A stretch of DNA of 64,000 nt from JAJEFO01 sp009843725 (GTDB lineage Bacteria > Pseudomonadota > Alphaproteobacteria > Rhodobacterales > Rhodobacteraceae). Shown one piece after another: positions 18,586-26,696 of the stretch. The first letter of the stretch is position 1, and every line of letters begins with the position of its first letter. Where the stretch lies: contig CBDEUJ010000004.1 in assembly GCA_965243215.1 (NCBI GenBank), positions 1,537,244-1,601,243 of the forward strand. The letters run 5' to 3'. Both the position numbers and the translations under genes were made by a program. The notes beneath the pieces are model-generated. The model did no database searches, was not told the DNA's origin, and was given only the letters and a program-made list of their open reading frames with translations.

Positions 18586-20160
18586 CTATTGCCCGATGGC
18601 GCGGGCGAGAATGCTCTTGGTGTCAGACTTCGCCGACGAGCCGACCCAAGCGATGAACTGATCCGGTCGAACGAGGATCGCGCTGCACCCATAGGCCTTC
18701 TGCAGCGCCCCGGATTGCAGTGTCAGCACCTTGAGCGGGATGCCAAGGGATTCGGCCGCGCCTGCGAATTCCTCTGAAAGCGCGTTGTCGCCGCAGAGAT
18801 CCATTAGCGTGAAACCTGGGCCGAGCGCGTCCCACAAATCCCCGCCGTCGGGCAGTGCCTGCGGTGCAAGGTGAAAGCCCGGCCTGGCTTCGAATCCGTG
18901 CTTGCCCTTCGCACCCGACTGCTCTCCTCGCTCGCCAAGCACAATGGGCGAGCCCGCGTAGTGTGGCAGGAACTCGGTGACGTCCGCGTCGTCTGCATTG
19001 GCTCGCGCGGCCCACGCCTTGTCGAAGGCCGCCTTGTCCTTCTCCGGGGAAAACTCTTTCGTGAACCCGCGAAAGTCCTCAATCATCCGGCTGATGAAGT
19101 CCCGGCTGACCGAACGGAAGACCGGATGCCGTTCGGCGGTATAGCTGTCGAGCAGGTCGGCTCCAGCCCAGCCCTTCAGGGCTGCATCAAGCTTCCAGCC
19201 GAGATTGCGGGCATCCTCGAGGCCTGTATTGACGCCATAGCCGCCATACGGCGGGTGACTGTGGCAAGCGTCTCCGGCAATGAAAACACGATCGTTGCGA
19301 TAGGTCTGGGCGTGGGAAATGCGTAGCTCCCAGAACCCGATATGCTCGAATTCCAGTGCAAACTCCACGCCAGCCATTTTGTGAAGAATGGCATGGAAAT
19401 CGAAATTCCCCCGCGTGGCGCTGCCCGGCACCGGTGCATGAAAGAACCAGCCCCCGTTCAGGTCGACACGGCCCAGAAACTGCCAGTAGCCATCCATCGA
19501 GGGGTGCATGACATTGAAGATCGACTTGCCGGGATAGCGTTCGAGCAGGTCATGCAATTCCATGGACCGGAAGACGAGCAAGGCCATGCGAGGCCCTTCA
19601 TGGTCGGTCTCGTTCCGGATGCCGCCGGCGTCGCGCGTTACCGATCTCGCCCCGTCGCAGCCCACGGCATAGGCGGCTTCAATGACATGGTTTGCTCCAT
19701 CGGCCTCGTAGGAAACGCGAACGCCGGCATCGCCTTGGGTCACGCCGGTGACTTCTGCACCTTGAACGAACGCCACCTGAGGAAGATCGGCGACGCGATC
19801 CCTCAAGACGCTCTCGAGATTGTATTGCGGCAAGCGCTCGTTGTCGGCGAAGTAGTAGGGTCGCACGCGTGAACGTTGAAACCAGTCATAGCGATAGTCG
19901 CTCAGGAGGCGGCCGTAGGTTACGAGACCGGCATTGCCGAATTCCGGCGGAATCGGGGTGGCCGCACGCACTTGCTTCGTGATGCCCCAGGCGCGAAAGT
20001 GCTCTCCCGTACGCTGCGTCAGGTTCTGCCCCTTGGGGATGCGGTGAAGCTCGGTCGTGCGTTCCAGCACGATGCTCTCGACCCCCCTGAGCGCGAGGTC
20101 GATCGCGAGTCCCAGACCGACAGGTCCGCCGCCGTTGATGATCACCTGAGCATCTGTCAC
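18586..20160 (-). CDS. FAD-dependent aromatic-type monooxygenase (PheA/TfdB family)
   Basis: A 524-residue class A flavoprotein hydroxylase. The N-terminal Rossmann motif GGGPVG (10-15) with Glu in VLER binds FAD. The GD motif FIAGDACHSHPPYGGYG with GLEDARNLGWKL is the second FAD site, and a thioredoxin-like C-terminal domain follows. The frame is open upstream without likeness to the family; GTG 20160 is chosen because GAGGGG precedes it and the mature N-terminus then matches relatives. It starts seven bases after the lipoyl-like gene's stop. The likely reaction is hydroxylation of a phenolic or similar ring with NAD(P)H and oxygen. Confidence 0.88.
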   Translation of the reverse strand: MTDAQVIINGGGPVGLGLAIDLALRGVESIVLERTTELHRIPKGQNLTQRTGEHFRAWGITKQVRAATPIPPEFGNAGLVTYGRLLSDYRYDWFQRSRVRPYYFADNERLPQYNLESVLRDRVADLPQVAFVQGAEVTGVTQGDAGVRVSYEADGANHVIEAAYAVGCDGARSVTRDAGGIRNETDHEGPRMALLVFRSMELHDLLERYPGKSIFNVMHPSMDGYWQFLGRVDLNGGWFFHAPVPGSATRGNFDFHAILHKMAGVEFALEFEHIGFWELRISHAQTYRNDRVFIAGDACHSHPPYGGYGVNTGLEDARNLGWKLDAALKGWAGADLLDSYTAERHPVFRSVSRDFISRMIEDFRGFTKEFSPEKDKAAFDKAWAARANADDADVTEFLPHYAGSPIVLGERGEQSGAKGKHGFEARPGFHLAPQALPDGGDLWDALGPGFTLMDLCGDNALSEEFAGAAESLGIPLKVLTLQSGALQKAYGCSAILVRPDQFIAWVGSSAKSDTKSILARAIGQ

Positions 20161-20167
20161 TGTCCCC

Positions 20168-20407
20168 TCACGCGCTCTCGACAATGCAGGCATCCTGACC
20201 CGCGGCAGCGACTTCGTCCTCGCCAACCAGGACCTCGACCGTCACGCCGTCGCCCGGAGCCCCGGCTTCGCTGGACGCTGTTTCCGTCTCGAAGTCGTCC
20301 AGGACATCTTCCATCTTGAATTGGTCACCCGCCACGAAGTGCCATTTCGTGAAGGTTCCTCTCTCCATGCTCATCCCGATGCGGGCACGTTTCAGCTTGG
20401 CCTTCAT
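20168..20407 (-). CDS. Stand-alone biotinyl/lipoyl-like domain lacking the modified lysine
   Basis: A 79-residue protein that aligns by eye to lipoyl domains of 2-oxoacid dehydrogenase E2: GMSMERGTFTKWHFVAGD (11-28) matches the usual GMTMTEGTVVEW-GD opening. The hairpin that should read ETDKA reads E40-T41-E42-T43-A44, so Thr43 replaces the lipoylated lysine. No other lysine is near. It lies in an operon with E1 alpha/beta genes but with no E2 catalytic core or E3. It might hold an active-site partner without swinging-arm chemistry, or be degenerate. Confidence 0.7.
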   Translation of the reverse strand: MKAKLKRARIGMSMERGTFTKWHFVAGDQFKMEDVLDDFETETASSEAGAPGDGVTVEVLVGEDEVAAAGQDACIVESA

Positions 20408-20410
20408 GCT

Positions 20411-20668
20411 TCACACCCAAGGCACGCCGAGCTGTTCGGCGTAGTGGCGACCCTGGTCCTGCGCCGTGATCGAGTCGATGCTTGCCCGCATGGCCTCCGG
20501 CGCCGCCATTGGCCGTCCCTGCCTGTCGCAGAGCACGTAGTCGGCCTGCGTGCCGTCGGGCAGCGCGTGCTCGAACAGAACGCTCGATCCGTCAGCGAGG
20601 TCCCAGCCTGCGTCCACGAGCAGCGCGTCGATCAAGACCCGTGCAAAGGCCTCAGTCGTGTCGCTCAT
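20411..20668 (-). CDS. Truncated HsdR-N-like (PD-(D/E)XK) domain protein, probably catalytically dead
   Basis: An 85-residue protein resembling only the N-terminal nuclease part of type I restriction R subunits and related helicases: VDAGWDL, LPDGTQADYVLCDRQGRP, then HYAEQLGVP. The catalytic Asp is Asp43 and the E-x-K element should be EAK, but here it is Glu58-Ala-Met60, so the lysine is lost. The chain stops at the point where the full protein would go on. ATG 20668 overlaps the VapC stop (ATGA), so it is coupled to the toxin. It may be a remnant carried with the toxin-antitoxin pair. Confidence 0.6.
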   Translation of the reverse strand: MSDTTEAFARVLIDALLVDAGWDLADGSSVLFEHALPDGTQADYVLCDRQGRPMAAPEAMRASIDSITAQDQGRHYAEQLGVPWV

Positions 20669-21090
20669 GCTGCCGTCCACGGATTGACGGTCTCGCCTCC
20701 GGTGTCTTCGAAGTCCCTGACGTTGCGCGTGGCAACAGTCATTCCGTGCGAGCGGGCAATCGCGGCGATCTGGCCATCTCCCGGCAGGACAATGCGACCG
20801 ATGGAATGGCGCATGGCCGCAATGTAGGCGTACTCCCTTGCGGCATCGCTGTCGAAGGGAAGCACACGATCCTCGAACGCGTTGCGCAACATGCTCTCAA
20901 TGTCCGCGACGAGAGTTTCACGGCGCCGGCCCGCGGGCAGGATGGCCGCGCCATAGCGCAATTCCGCTTCGCTGACGGCAGAGAAAAACAAGGATTCCAG
21001 AGGCAGACCTGCGGCCCATCCCTCGACGGAGGGTTCCGGCTCCTTGCGGATCAACTCTGACACCACGTTGGTGTCAAGCAAGACGTTCAT
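20665..21090 (-). CDS. vapC: PIN-domain toxin, VapC/FitB family
   Basis: A 141-residue PIN-domain ribonuclease. All four acidic metal-binding residues are visible: Asp6 in LLDTNV, Glu43 in SEAELRYG, Asp105 in PGDGQIAAIA and Asp126 in TRNVRDF. In the family these cut RNA, often initiator tRNA or rRNA. It starts 13 bases after the antitoxin gene. The pair interrupts a catabolic operon, so transcription may also come from the upstream E1 genes. Confidence 0.9.
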   Translation of the reverse strand: MNVLLDTNVVSELIRKEPEPSVEGWAAGLPLESLFFSAVSEAELRYGAAILPAGRRRETLVADIESMLRNAFEDRVLPFDSDAAREYAYIAAMRHSIGRIVLPGDGQIAAIARSHGMTVATRNVRDFEDTGGETVNPWTAA

Positions 21091-21103
21091 GGCGACCTGC
21101 CTG

Positions 21104-21346
21104 TCAATCGAAGGACGGAGGCTCGCGTCCTGGTTCGCGCGCAGGCAATTCCAGGTCCACCCCGTTGTCCGGCCCGAAGTGCGAGCGGATGATGCTCACG
21201 AGGTTCCGGGAACTCGGTCTTCGACCAACCGCATCCCGCAGGATCCTCCGCGCCTCCTCTTCCATGGATCGGCCGCGGTCCGCTGCCCGTACCCGAAGAC
21301 GGGTCTTCACGTCGTCGTCGAGGTTGCGAATCGTGATGCTTGCCAT
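21104..21346 (-). CDS. vapB: Antitoxin, FitA/VapB-type ribbon-helix-helix protein
   Basis: An 80-residue protein with an N-terminal Arc-like ribbon-helix-helix (ASITIRNLDDDVKTRLRVRA, then SMEEEARRILRDAV) that binds the operon's own promoter, and a C-terminal tail that would occupy the VapC active site. ATG 21346 is chosen over the further upstream in-frame Met because the DNA-binding strand normally begins the protein and a GGAG lies about ten bases before it. It is followed directly by vapC. Confidence 0.87.
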   Translation of the reverse strand: MASITIRNLDDDVKTRLRVRAADRGRSMEEEARRILRDAVGRRPSSRNLVSIIRSHFGPDNGVDLELPAREPGREPPSFD

Positions 21347-21684
21347 GTGCTTGCGCTCCATTCCTTTCCGGGCAATCGGCCATTCGTGATTGCGGGGCAA
21401 TCATACTGCCGAACCGCGGGCACAACGTCAATGCAGTCGTCACCTGGAAGCAAAGTGGACCGAGGCATCGCCGGGTCATGCGGCCCGGACATCCCGGCAC
21501 TGACCCCGAGGCTTGTCCACGCGGTCCCGGGCTGCAATGCCAGGGCGGTAGCGAGTCTGGACGCAGGGCCGTCGACGTGCGCGAAGATGGGCACCACGGC
21601 GAAATCCCGTACGCCACTCGCCCTCCGGCCAAGGATGGCTTAGAGATGCAACAGCATGGAAAGATTGCAAGCTTCATGCTGCAC
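21347..21684. other. 338-base gap between E1 beta stop and antitoxin start
   Basis: It holds the presumed vapBC promoter and operator. No gene was recognised. It marks the left-hand join between the toxin-antitoxin insertion and the E1 genes. No direct repeats or transposase remnant were found by eye. Confidence 0.5.
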
Positions 21685-22656
21685 CTAAGGAAAGAGGGCC
21701 GTTGCGGCAATGACAATGCGCTCGGCATTCGGCATCAGGGGCAGTTCCACTGACGGCGCGTACGGCAGTGCCGTGTCCGGCACTGTGATGCGCTGGACGG
21801 GGGCCTTCAGATGAGCAAAGCCCTCGTCAGCGAGGATTGCCGCAACATGGCTCGCGACCGAACATGCATCGCGGCTTTCGTCCACCACGATGGCGCGGCC
21901 GGACTTCGAGACACTGGCGAGAATCGCCACCTTGTCGAGCGGCACCAGCGATTGCAGGTCCAGCACCTCCGCCGACACGCCAAGCTCCCTCTCCAGCCGC
22001 GCAGCTGCCTGCAATGTCATCCGAGTCATCGATCCCATGGTTATGATCGACAGGTCGCTGCCTTCACGCATTGTGCGAGCCTCGCCGAGCGGCGTGACGT
22101 AGTCGCCGCTCGGGACCTCGCCAACGTCGCCGCCCCGTCCACCGGGTTCGAGGAAGAAGGTCGGATTGTCGGATCGGATCGCTGACTTCATGAGACCCTT
22201 GGCATTGTCGGGTGTCGAGGGAACCAGCACTTCGACTCCGGCCAGGTTCATCAAGAGCGAAAAGGGCGTGTCCGAATGCTGGGCCGCAGTCGAACGTCCG
22301 CCGCCGTAACTTGCAATCACCGTTATTGGCAGGGTTGCCTGCCCTCCGCTCATCAGCCTGAGCTTCGCCATCTGGTTGGCGACGGCATCGAAGCCCGTGT
22401 AGATGAAATTCGAGAACATCATGTGAAGGATGACGCGACGGCCGCATGCCGCCGCACCTACCGAGATCCCCGTCAGCGTCTGCTCGGAGATTGGCGTGTT
22501 GCGCACCCGATCTGCACCGAAACGATCCAGAAGGCCACGTGTGTCGCCAAATATGGAGGCCTCGACGTCTTCACCGATCAAAATCGTCATCGGGTCGCGC
22601 TCCATCTCCTCGACAAGCGCCTGATTGATCGCCTGCATGAAACGCATTCGCGGCAT
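21685..22656 (-). CDS. TPP-dependent 2-oxoacid dehydrogenase E1 component, beta subunit
   Basis: A 323-residue transketolase-type beta subunit as in pyruvate, acetoin or branched-chain oxoacid dehydrogenases. Family marks are the opening MQAINQALVEEMERDP, GEDVE, the TPP pyrimidine-binding region NTPISEQTLTGISVGAAACG, and LDLQSLVPLD with the C-terminal domain. Its start overlaps the alpha-subunit stop by one base (TGATG), so the alpha2-beta2 enzyme is made in step. No E2 acyltransferase or E3 gene follows. Confidence 0.9.
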   Translation of the reverse strand: MPRMRFMQAINQALVEEMERDPMTILIGEDVEASIFGDTRGLLDRFGADRVRNTPISEQTLTGISVGAAACGRRVILHMMFSNFIYTGFDAVANQMAKLRLMSGGQATLPITVIASYGGGRSTAAQHSDTPFSLLMNLAGVEVLVPSTPDNAKGLMKSAIRSDNPTFFLEPGGRGGDVGEVPSGDYVTPLGEARTMREGSDLSIITMGSMTRMTLQAAARLERELGVSAEVLDLQSLVPLDKVAILASVSKSGRAIVVDESRDACSVASHVAAILADEGFAHLKAPVQRITVPDTALPYAPSVELPLMPNAERIVIAATALFP

Positions 22657-23651
22657 CAGGATCCTGCCCTCATCAACCGTTCCGCCGTGCCAGGTTCCGG
22701 CATGACACCCGCTTCGGCGAATGCCACTGCTGCTTCCACGCGCGCGTCCGCCTCAACTTCCATGCTTTCACACGCGGCATTGTCCGCCGCCCCGCGGTCA
22801 ACGAGCACCGCGCGGGTCCTTGCGACAGGATCCTTGGCGCGCCACGCCTCAATCTCATCATCGCTGCGATAGGGAGTGGAAAGGATCATTGCCTCGGCCG
22901 AAAAGTGCCCCGAATAGCGGTAGGTCCGTGCCTCGACGAAGGCTGGCCCGGCGCCGGAACGGCAGTGCCCCAGTGCTTCGAGCGCCGTCTTCCAGACCTC
23001 CACGACATCATTGCCGTCGATGTTCCAGACAGGGATGCCAAAAGGCCTCGCACGATCGGAGATCACGCCGGAAGTGACCGTGCCGGACGGCGAGAACTCG
23101 GAAAAGCCGTTGTTTTCACAAACGAAGAGGACTGGCAGCCTCCAAAGTGAGGAGATGTTAAGGCTCTCCATCAGCGAGCCTTGGTTGGCCGCTCCGTCGC
23201 CAAAGAAGCAGACAGCGACACGGCCCTCCCCTTCGAGCCGGTTGGCAAGAGCAGCGCCCGTGGCAATGCCCAGCCCAGCTCCCACGATCCCGTTTGCTCC
23301 CACGATCCCCTTCGAGAAATCGGCCACATGCATTGATCCGCCCATGCCGCGGCAGATGCCTTCGGCCTTGCCGTAGATCTCGGCGAACATCGCATTCACG
23401 TCTCCGCCCTTGGCGAGGTAGTGCCCATGCCCGCGATGGGTCGAGGTGATCTGGTCCCGATCGTCAAGATGGGCACAGATACCGACGGCCACGGCCTCCT
23501 GGCCGTCGGACAGATGCACTTGCCCGGGCGTCCGCCCCTGCTTCACGTCGCGGAAAAGCTGTTCCTCCGACTTTCGAATCAAGAGCATGCACCGGTACAT
23601 CTCGACCAGGACATCGTCGTCTGGCTGAACGTTGGAAGCGCTCGCAGCCAT
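22656..23651 (-). CDS. TPP-dependent 2-oxoacid dehydrogenase E1 component, alpha subunit
   Basis: A 331-residue alpha subunit. The TPP/Mg site is GDGAANQGSLMESLN (151-165) ending in CENN (178-181). HRGHGHYLAKGGD (72-84) and RGMGGSMH (101-108) are typical of acetoin/pyruvate-type E1 alpha. The open frame runs far upstream into the LysR gene on the other strand; ATG 23651 is the start giving the family N-terminus. It is the first gene of the leftward operon, divergent from the LysR gene with 126 bases between them. The oxoacid substrate is unknown. Confidence 0.9.
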   Translation of the reverse strand: MAASASNVQPDDDVLVEMYRCMLLIRKSEEQLFRDVKQGRTPGQVHLSDGQEAVAVGICAHLDDRDQITSTHRGHGHYLAKGGDVNAMFAEIYGKAEGICRGMGGSMHVADFSKGIVGANGIVGAGLGIATGAALANRLEGEGRVAVCFFGDGAANQGSLMESLNISSLWRLPVLFVCENNGFSEFSPSGTVTSGVISDRARPFGIPVWNIDGNDVVEVWKTALEALGHCRSGAGPAFVEARTYRYSGHFSAEAMILSTPYRSDDEIEAWRAKDPVARTRAVLVDRGAADNAACESMEVEADARVEAAVAFAEAGVMPEPGTAERLMRAGS

Positions 23652-23730
23652 GTCATCGCCTCTCCCTGACCGCAAAGGTAGGACGGCGACGCCGGCTGCG
23701 ACAATAGCCCCAGATTTACAGGAGAGGAAA

Positions 23731-23752
23731 GCGCGACTAATATCTTTCGCGC
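23731..23752. promoter_or_regulatory. Inverted repeat between the E1 alpha and LysR genes, candidate LysR operator
   Basis: Perfect 6-base arms GCGCGA (23731-23736) and TCGCGC (23747-23752) flank a 10-base AT-rich centre, CTAATATCTT. The site sits midway in the 126-base divergent promoter region, where LysR-type regulators usually bind to control both themselves and the opposing operon. Confidence 0.45.
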
Positions 23753-23777
23753 CGACAGGGAGCAAGGGGGAGCGCCC

Positions 23778-24740
23778 ATGGACTTTCGCCAGCTCAAGTA
23801 CTTTCACGCCGTTGCCAAGCACGAAAGCCTGACTGCGGCGAGCGAGGCGCTGAACGTGACGCAGCCCGCGATCGGCCAGCAGGTGCGGAAGCTGGAAGCG
23901 GAACTTGGCTTGAAGCTGCTGACCCGGCATTCGCGGGGCATGCGGCCAACCTCCGTCGGCAAGATTCTGTTCCAGCGCGCTGAAGACATACTTGGCGCGG
24001 TCGAAAGCACGCGACGCGAACTGTCCAGGCATCGAAACACCAGCGAGGGGACGGTCCGGATCGGCGTCACGCCGTCCCTGAGCCGAGTTCTGGTGCCGCG
24101 GCTGATGGAACTGGGCTTCGACAGGCATCCGGGCATAACGCTGCTCTTCAATCAGGGGTTTCCGGCGGACCTGGAAAGGATGTGGGAGGCCGGAAAGTGC
24201 GACTTCGCGTTCTTCGACAGGGACGTCGAAACGGACGAATCAGAAAGTCTGCCGGTCTATAATGAGCGTCTGTGCCTGATCGGGCCTCCAGGCCTCTGCG
24301 CGCCGTTGCCTGACCCTGTGCCGATTGGGGACGTGGCCGGGCTTCCCGTCGTGCTCGACGTGCGCTCGATCTGGGCCCGTGAACAGCTCGAGCGCGGGTT
24401 CAGGACGACCCGTTCAAAATGGGCCGACCTGATCGAGTGCTCCTCGATCGATATCCGACGGGAGTATCTCGTGCGCGGGCGCCGGTTCTGCGTTGCGCCC
24501 ATTGCCCAGTTCAACGACGAAATCACCGCCGGGCTTGCCGCCTATCGCAACATTGACCTGCCCTGTTTCAATCGCACGGTCCACCTTGCAGGACCGCGCG
24601 TCGAGAAAATGACGGAAGCCCAGCGCAACATCCGGGCACTCGTCGTCGAGATCACCGACGATCTGATCAAGAACGCAAGCGTGGCTTGGCAGCCGCCGGA
24701 ATGGACGTCTGCCGAAAGTAGCAATTCTTCTACCAGTTAA
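23778..24740 (+). CDS. LysR-family transcriptional regulator
   Basis: A 320-residue LysR-type regulator. The N-terminal winged helix MDFRQLKYFHAVAKHESLTAASEALNVTQPA is followed by QQVRKLEAELGLKLLTRHSRG, then a two-lobed effector domain (VRIGVTPSLSRVLVPRLM). AAGGGGGAG precedes ATG 23778. Its divergent position points to control of the E1/monooxygenase/dehydrogenase operon in response to a pathway intermediate; that function is inferred from position only. Confidence 0.93.
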   Translation: MDFRQLKYFHAVAKHESLTAASEALNVTQPAIGQQVRKLEAELGLKLLTRHSRGMRPTSVGKILFQRAEDILGAVESTRRELSRHRNTSEGTVRIGVTPSLSRVLVPRLMELGFDRHPGITLLFNQGFPADLERMWEAGKCDFAFFDRDVETDESESLPVYNERLCLIGPPGLCAPLPDPVPIGDVAGLPVVLDVRSIWAREQLERGFRTTRSKWADLIECSSIDIRREYLVRGRRFCVAPIAQFNDEITAGLAAYRNIDLPCFNRTVHLAGPRVEKMTEAQRNIRALVVEITDDLIKNASVAWQPPEWTSAESSNSSTS

Positions 24741-24801
24741 AAGCAATCCCGTCTTTTTTGCGTGCGACGTCCTTTGCATTGTGTCATCTGGGAGATCGCA
24801 A

Positions 24802-25245
24802 ATGCCGAAACCGCAGTTCCTTGCAGAACCGGTCATCGAACACGGGCCAGGGCACGCGCCGCTTGTCGCCTGGCTGAGCACGAAGACGGCGGGTGCGGAT
24901 GTCAAGGAACGCACCTGGGCCATGGGCGATGCGCATCGGCTGGAAGACAGCGACACGGCGCTGGTGACCCACTCCATCACAATGCCCCATGGCCGCGACG
25001 ACATCGGGATGGACGAGGATGACCGGTCACTGCGCTACGTCTCTGAATTCCCTTCCCATGCCCGGATCCTCGAATGCAACCGCAAGGACATCGGCGACAT
25101 CGTGTTTGACATGACGGTCCTTGACGAAAACGACCTGATCCACCGGGAGGTCTCTTTCGGTGTGCGGGTCGACTGCCTTCACCCTGAAGGCAGCGGCATC
25201 AAGCCGGACGTGTGCGACACGTTGCAACCGGAGGACGCACCATGA
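24802..25245 (+). CDS. Protein of unknown function upstream of and coupled to the aminotransferase
   Basis: A 147-residue acidic, soluble protein that I do not recognise. It has no signal peptide, membrane segment or Cys cluster. It contains several His-rich patches (VIEHGPGHAP, THSITMPHGRDD) that could bind metal. ATG 24802 is preferred over a GTG at 24781 because GGGAGA lies eight bases upstream. Its stop overlaps the aminotransferase start (ATGA), implying that the two products work together. The 61 bases after lysR contain a T6 run but no clear terminator, so readthrough from lysR is possible. Confidence 0.7.
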   Translation: MPKPQFLAEPVIEHGPGHAPLVAWLSTKTAGADVKERTWAMGDAHRLEDSDTALVTHSITMPHGRDDIGMDEDDRSLRYVSEFPSHARILECNRKDIGDIVFDMTVLDENDLIHREVSFGVRVDCLHPEGSGIKPDVCDTLQPEDAP

Positions 25246-26228
25246 ACGGTCTCTCGCCCCTGTCAGTGCAGGAAGTCATGACCAGCGACCCCGCCCATGC
25301 GCCGATGAAGCGCGCGCAGGAATGGGCAGCGGGTGCGGCATACGTCATTGACCGGTTCGTGCCGCTGGAGGAGGCGGCGGTGCCGATAACCGATCTCGGG
25401 CTCGTTCGAGCCGATGCGGTCTATGATGTCGTGTCTGTCAGCCGCGGCCAGTTCTTTCGCCTTGAAGACCATCAGGCCCGGTTTGCACGCTCCTGCGACC
25501 GCATGAAGCTCTCGAATCCCTTCGCGCAAGCCGAAGAGGCGGCATTGCTCAACGACCTCGTCGCGCGCACCGGCCTCAGGGACGCCTATGTCTGGTGGGC
25601 GGTCACCCGTGGCGCAAACCTGCCGCACCCCCGTGACCGGCTTCATGCGGAACGCTTCCAGAACAGGTTCTATGCATTCGTGATCCCGTACGTGTTCATC
25701 AGGGACGATGCTGACCGGCAGGCAGGCATTCACCTGCACGTGTCGAAAGACTACATCCGCATTCCCGCAAACGCCATTGACCCCCGCGCAAAGAACTTCT
25801 GTTCACTTGACCTGAACATGTCGCTCATGGAAGCAGGCGGCGCCGGGGCCGACTGGAGCGTTCTGACCGACGGGAACGACGTCCTGACCGAGGCGCCGGG
25901 TTCGAACATCTTCGTGGTCCGCGAGAACAAGATCGTGACTCCGGAGATTGGCTGCCTCGAGGGAATCACGCGGCTCACGGCCCTGGAGCTTTGCGCCGAG
26001 ATCGGGCTGAACGTCGAAGTGGGCACAGTGACCGTTAACGATCTCGTGACCGCGGAGGAGGCGTTCCTGACGTCCAGCGCTGGCGGCATCCTCCCGATCT
26101 CCACCGTCAACGGCCAGGCGATCTGCCAGGGATCGGGGCCTGTCTCGACGCGCATTCACAACCTCTATTGGGAGAAGCGCTGGGCAGGGTGGCATGGCGC
26201 CCCAGTTGACTACGAGGCAGTCAATTGA
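25242..26228 (+). CDS. Class IV (fold-type IV) PLP-dependent aminotransferase
   Basis: A 328-residue enzyme of the branched-chain / D-amino-acid aminotransferase and aminodeoxychorismate lyase family. It shows PITDLGLVRADAVYDVVSV, the PLP lysine in PRAKNFCSLDLNMSLMEA, and the phosphate-binding LTEAPGSNIFVV with the later LEGITRLTALEL. ATG 25242 overlaps the upstream unknown gene. It is longer at the N-terminus than most family members by about 30 residues. Its 3' end overlaps the convergent VOC gene by 19 bases. The amino donor and acceptor are not predictable. Confidence 0.88.
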   Translation: MNGLSPLSVQEVMTSDPAHAPMKRAQEWAAGAAYVIDRFVPLEEAAVPITDLGLVRADAVYDVVSVSRGQFFRLEDHQARFARSCDRMKLSNPFAQAEEAALLNDLVARTGLRDAYVWWAVTRGANLPHPRDRLHAERFQNRFYAFVIPYVFIRDDADRQAGIHLHVSKDYIRIPANAIDPRAKNFCSLDLNMSLMEAGGAGADWSVLTDGNDVLTEAPGSNIFVVRENKIVTPEIGCLEGITRLTALELCAEIGLNVEVGTVTVNDLVTAEEAFLTSSAGGILPISTVNGQAICQGSGPVSTRIHNLYWEKRWAGWHGAPVDYEAVN

Positions 26229-26659
26229 GGCGACTGAAGGATTTCCACGACGTTTCCGTCCACGTCTCGACCATAGGCGAAGACCCCGCCCGCGGGCATT
26301 CTCAGCGGCTCGGCATGAAAGGACATGCCCAGGGCGTTCAGCCGCGCAAATTCTGCGGCGCAATCGTCAACCTCGAAGCAGACATGATTGAAGCCTGGCC
26401 GCGCAACGGCGAGCTGGCGGCCAGGCAAGCCGGCAGGAAGGTCCTCGAACTGAAAGAGCTCCAGCCGGCCCGTCGCGAAGCCCATCATGACGATCCGGCC
26501 GGAACTGCCGGCAGCCGCCAGCCGCGTGGTCAGCGCCGCGTCACCCGGCCCCCACCGGAATTCTCCGAGACGCTCGGCAAAGAAGTAGTCGCAGTAGAAC
26601 CCGGCCAGTCGGTCAGCGTCTCTGGTGACCACGCCCACGTGATGCATGCCAATGATCAT
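26210..26659 (-). CDS. VOC-superfamily protein (glyoxalase / extradiol dioxygenase-like)
   Basis: A 149-residue two-module VOC protein: MHHVGVVTRDADRLAGFY opens the first beta-alpha-beta-beta-beta unit and FNHVCFEVDD the second, with a C-terminal DVDGNVVEILQ. The metal-ligand positions (His6 or His7, Glu in RLELFQ, His in NHVCF, Glu in VVEILQ) all seem filled, so a metal-dependent lyase, isomerase or dioxygenase is possible. It runs opposite to its neighbours and starts only 37 bases from the divergent MBL gene. Confidence 0.8.
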   Translation of the reverse strand: MIIGMHHVGVVTRDADRLAGFYCDYFFAERLGEFRWGPGDAALTTRLAAAGSSGRIVMMGFATGRLELFQFEDLPAGLPGRQLAVARPGFNHVCFEVDDCAAEFARLNALGMSFHAEPLRMPAGGVFAYGRDVDGNVVEILQSPQLTAS

Positions 26660-26696
26660 GTCGGATTCCTAGACCGGACCTCTTCGGAGTTCCACC

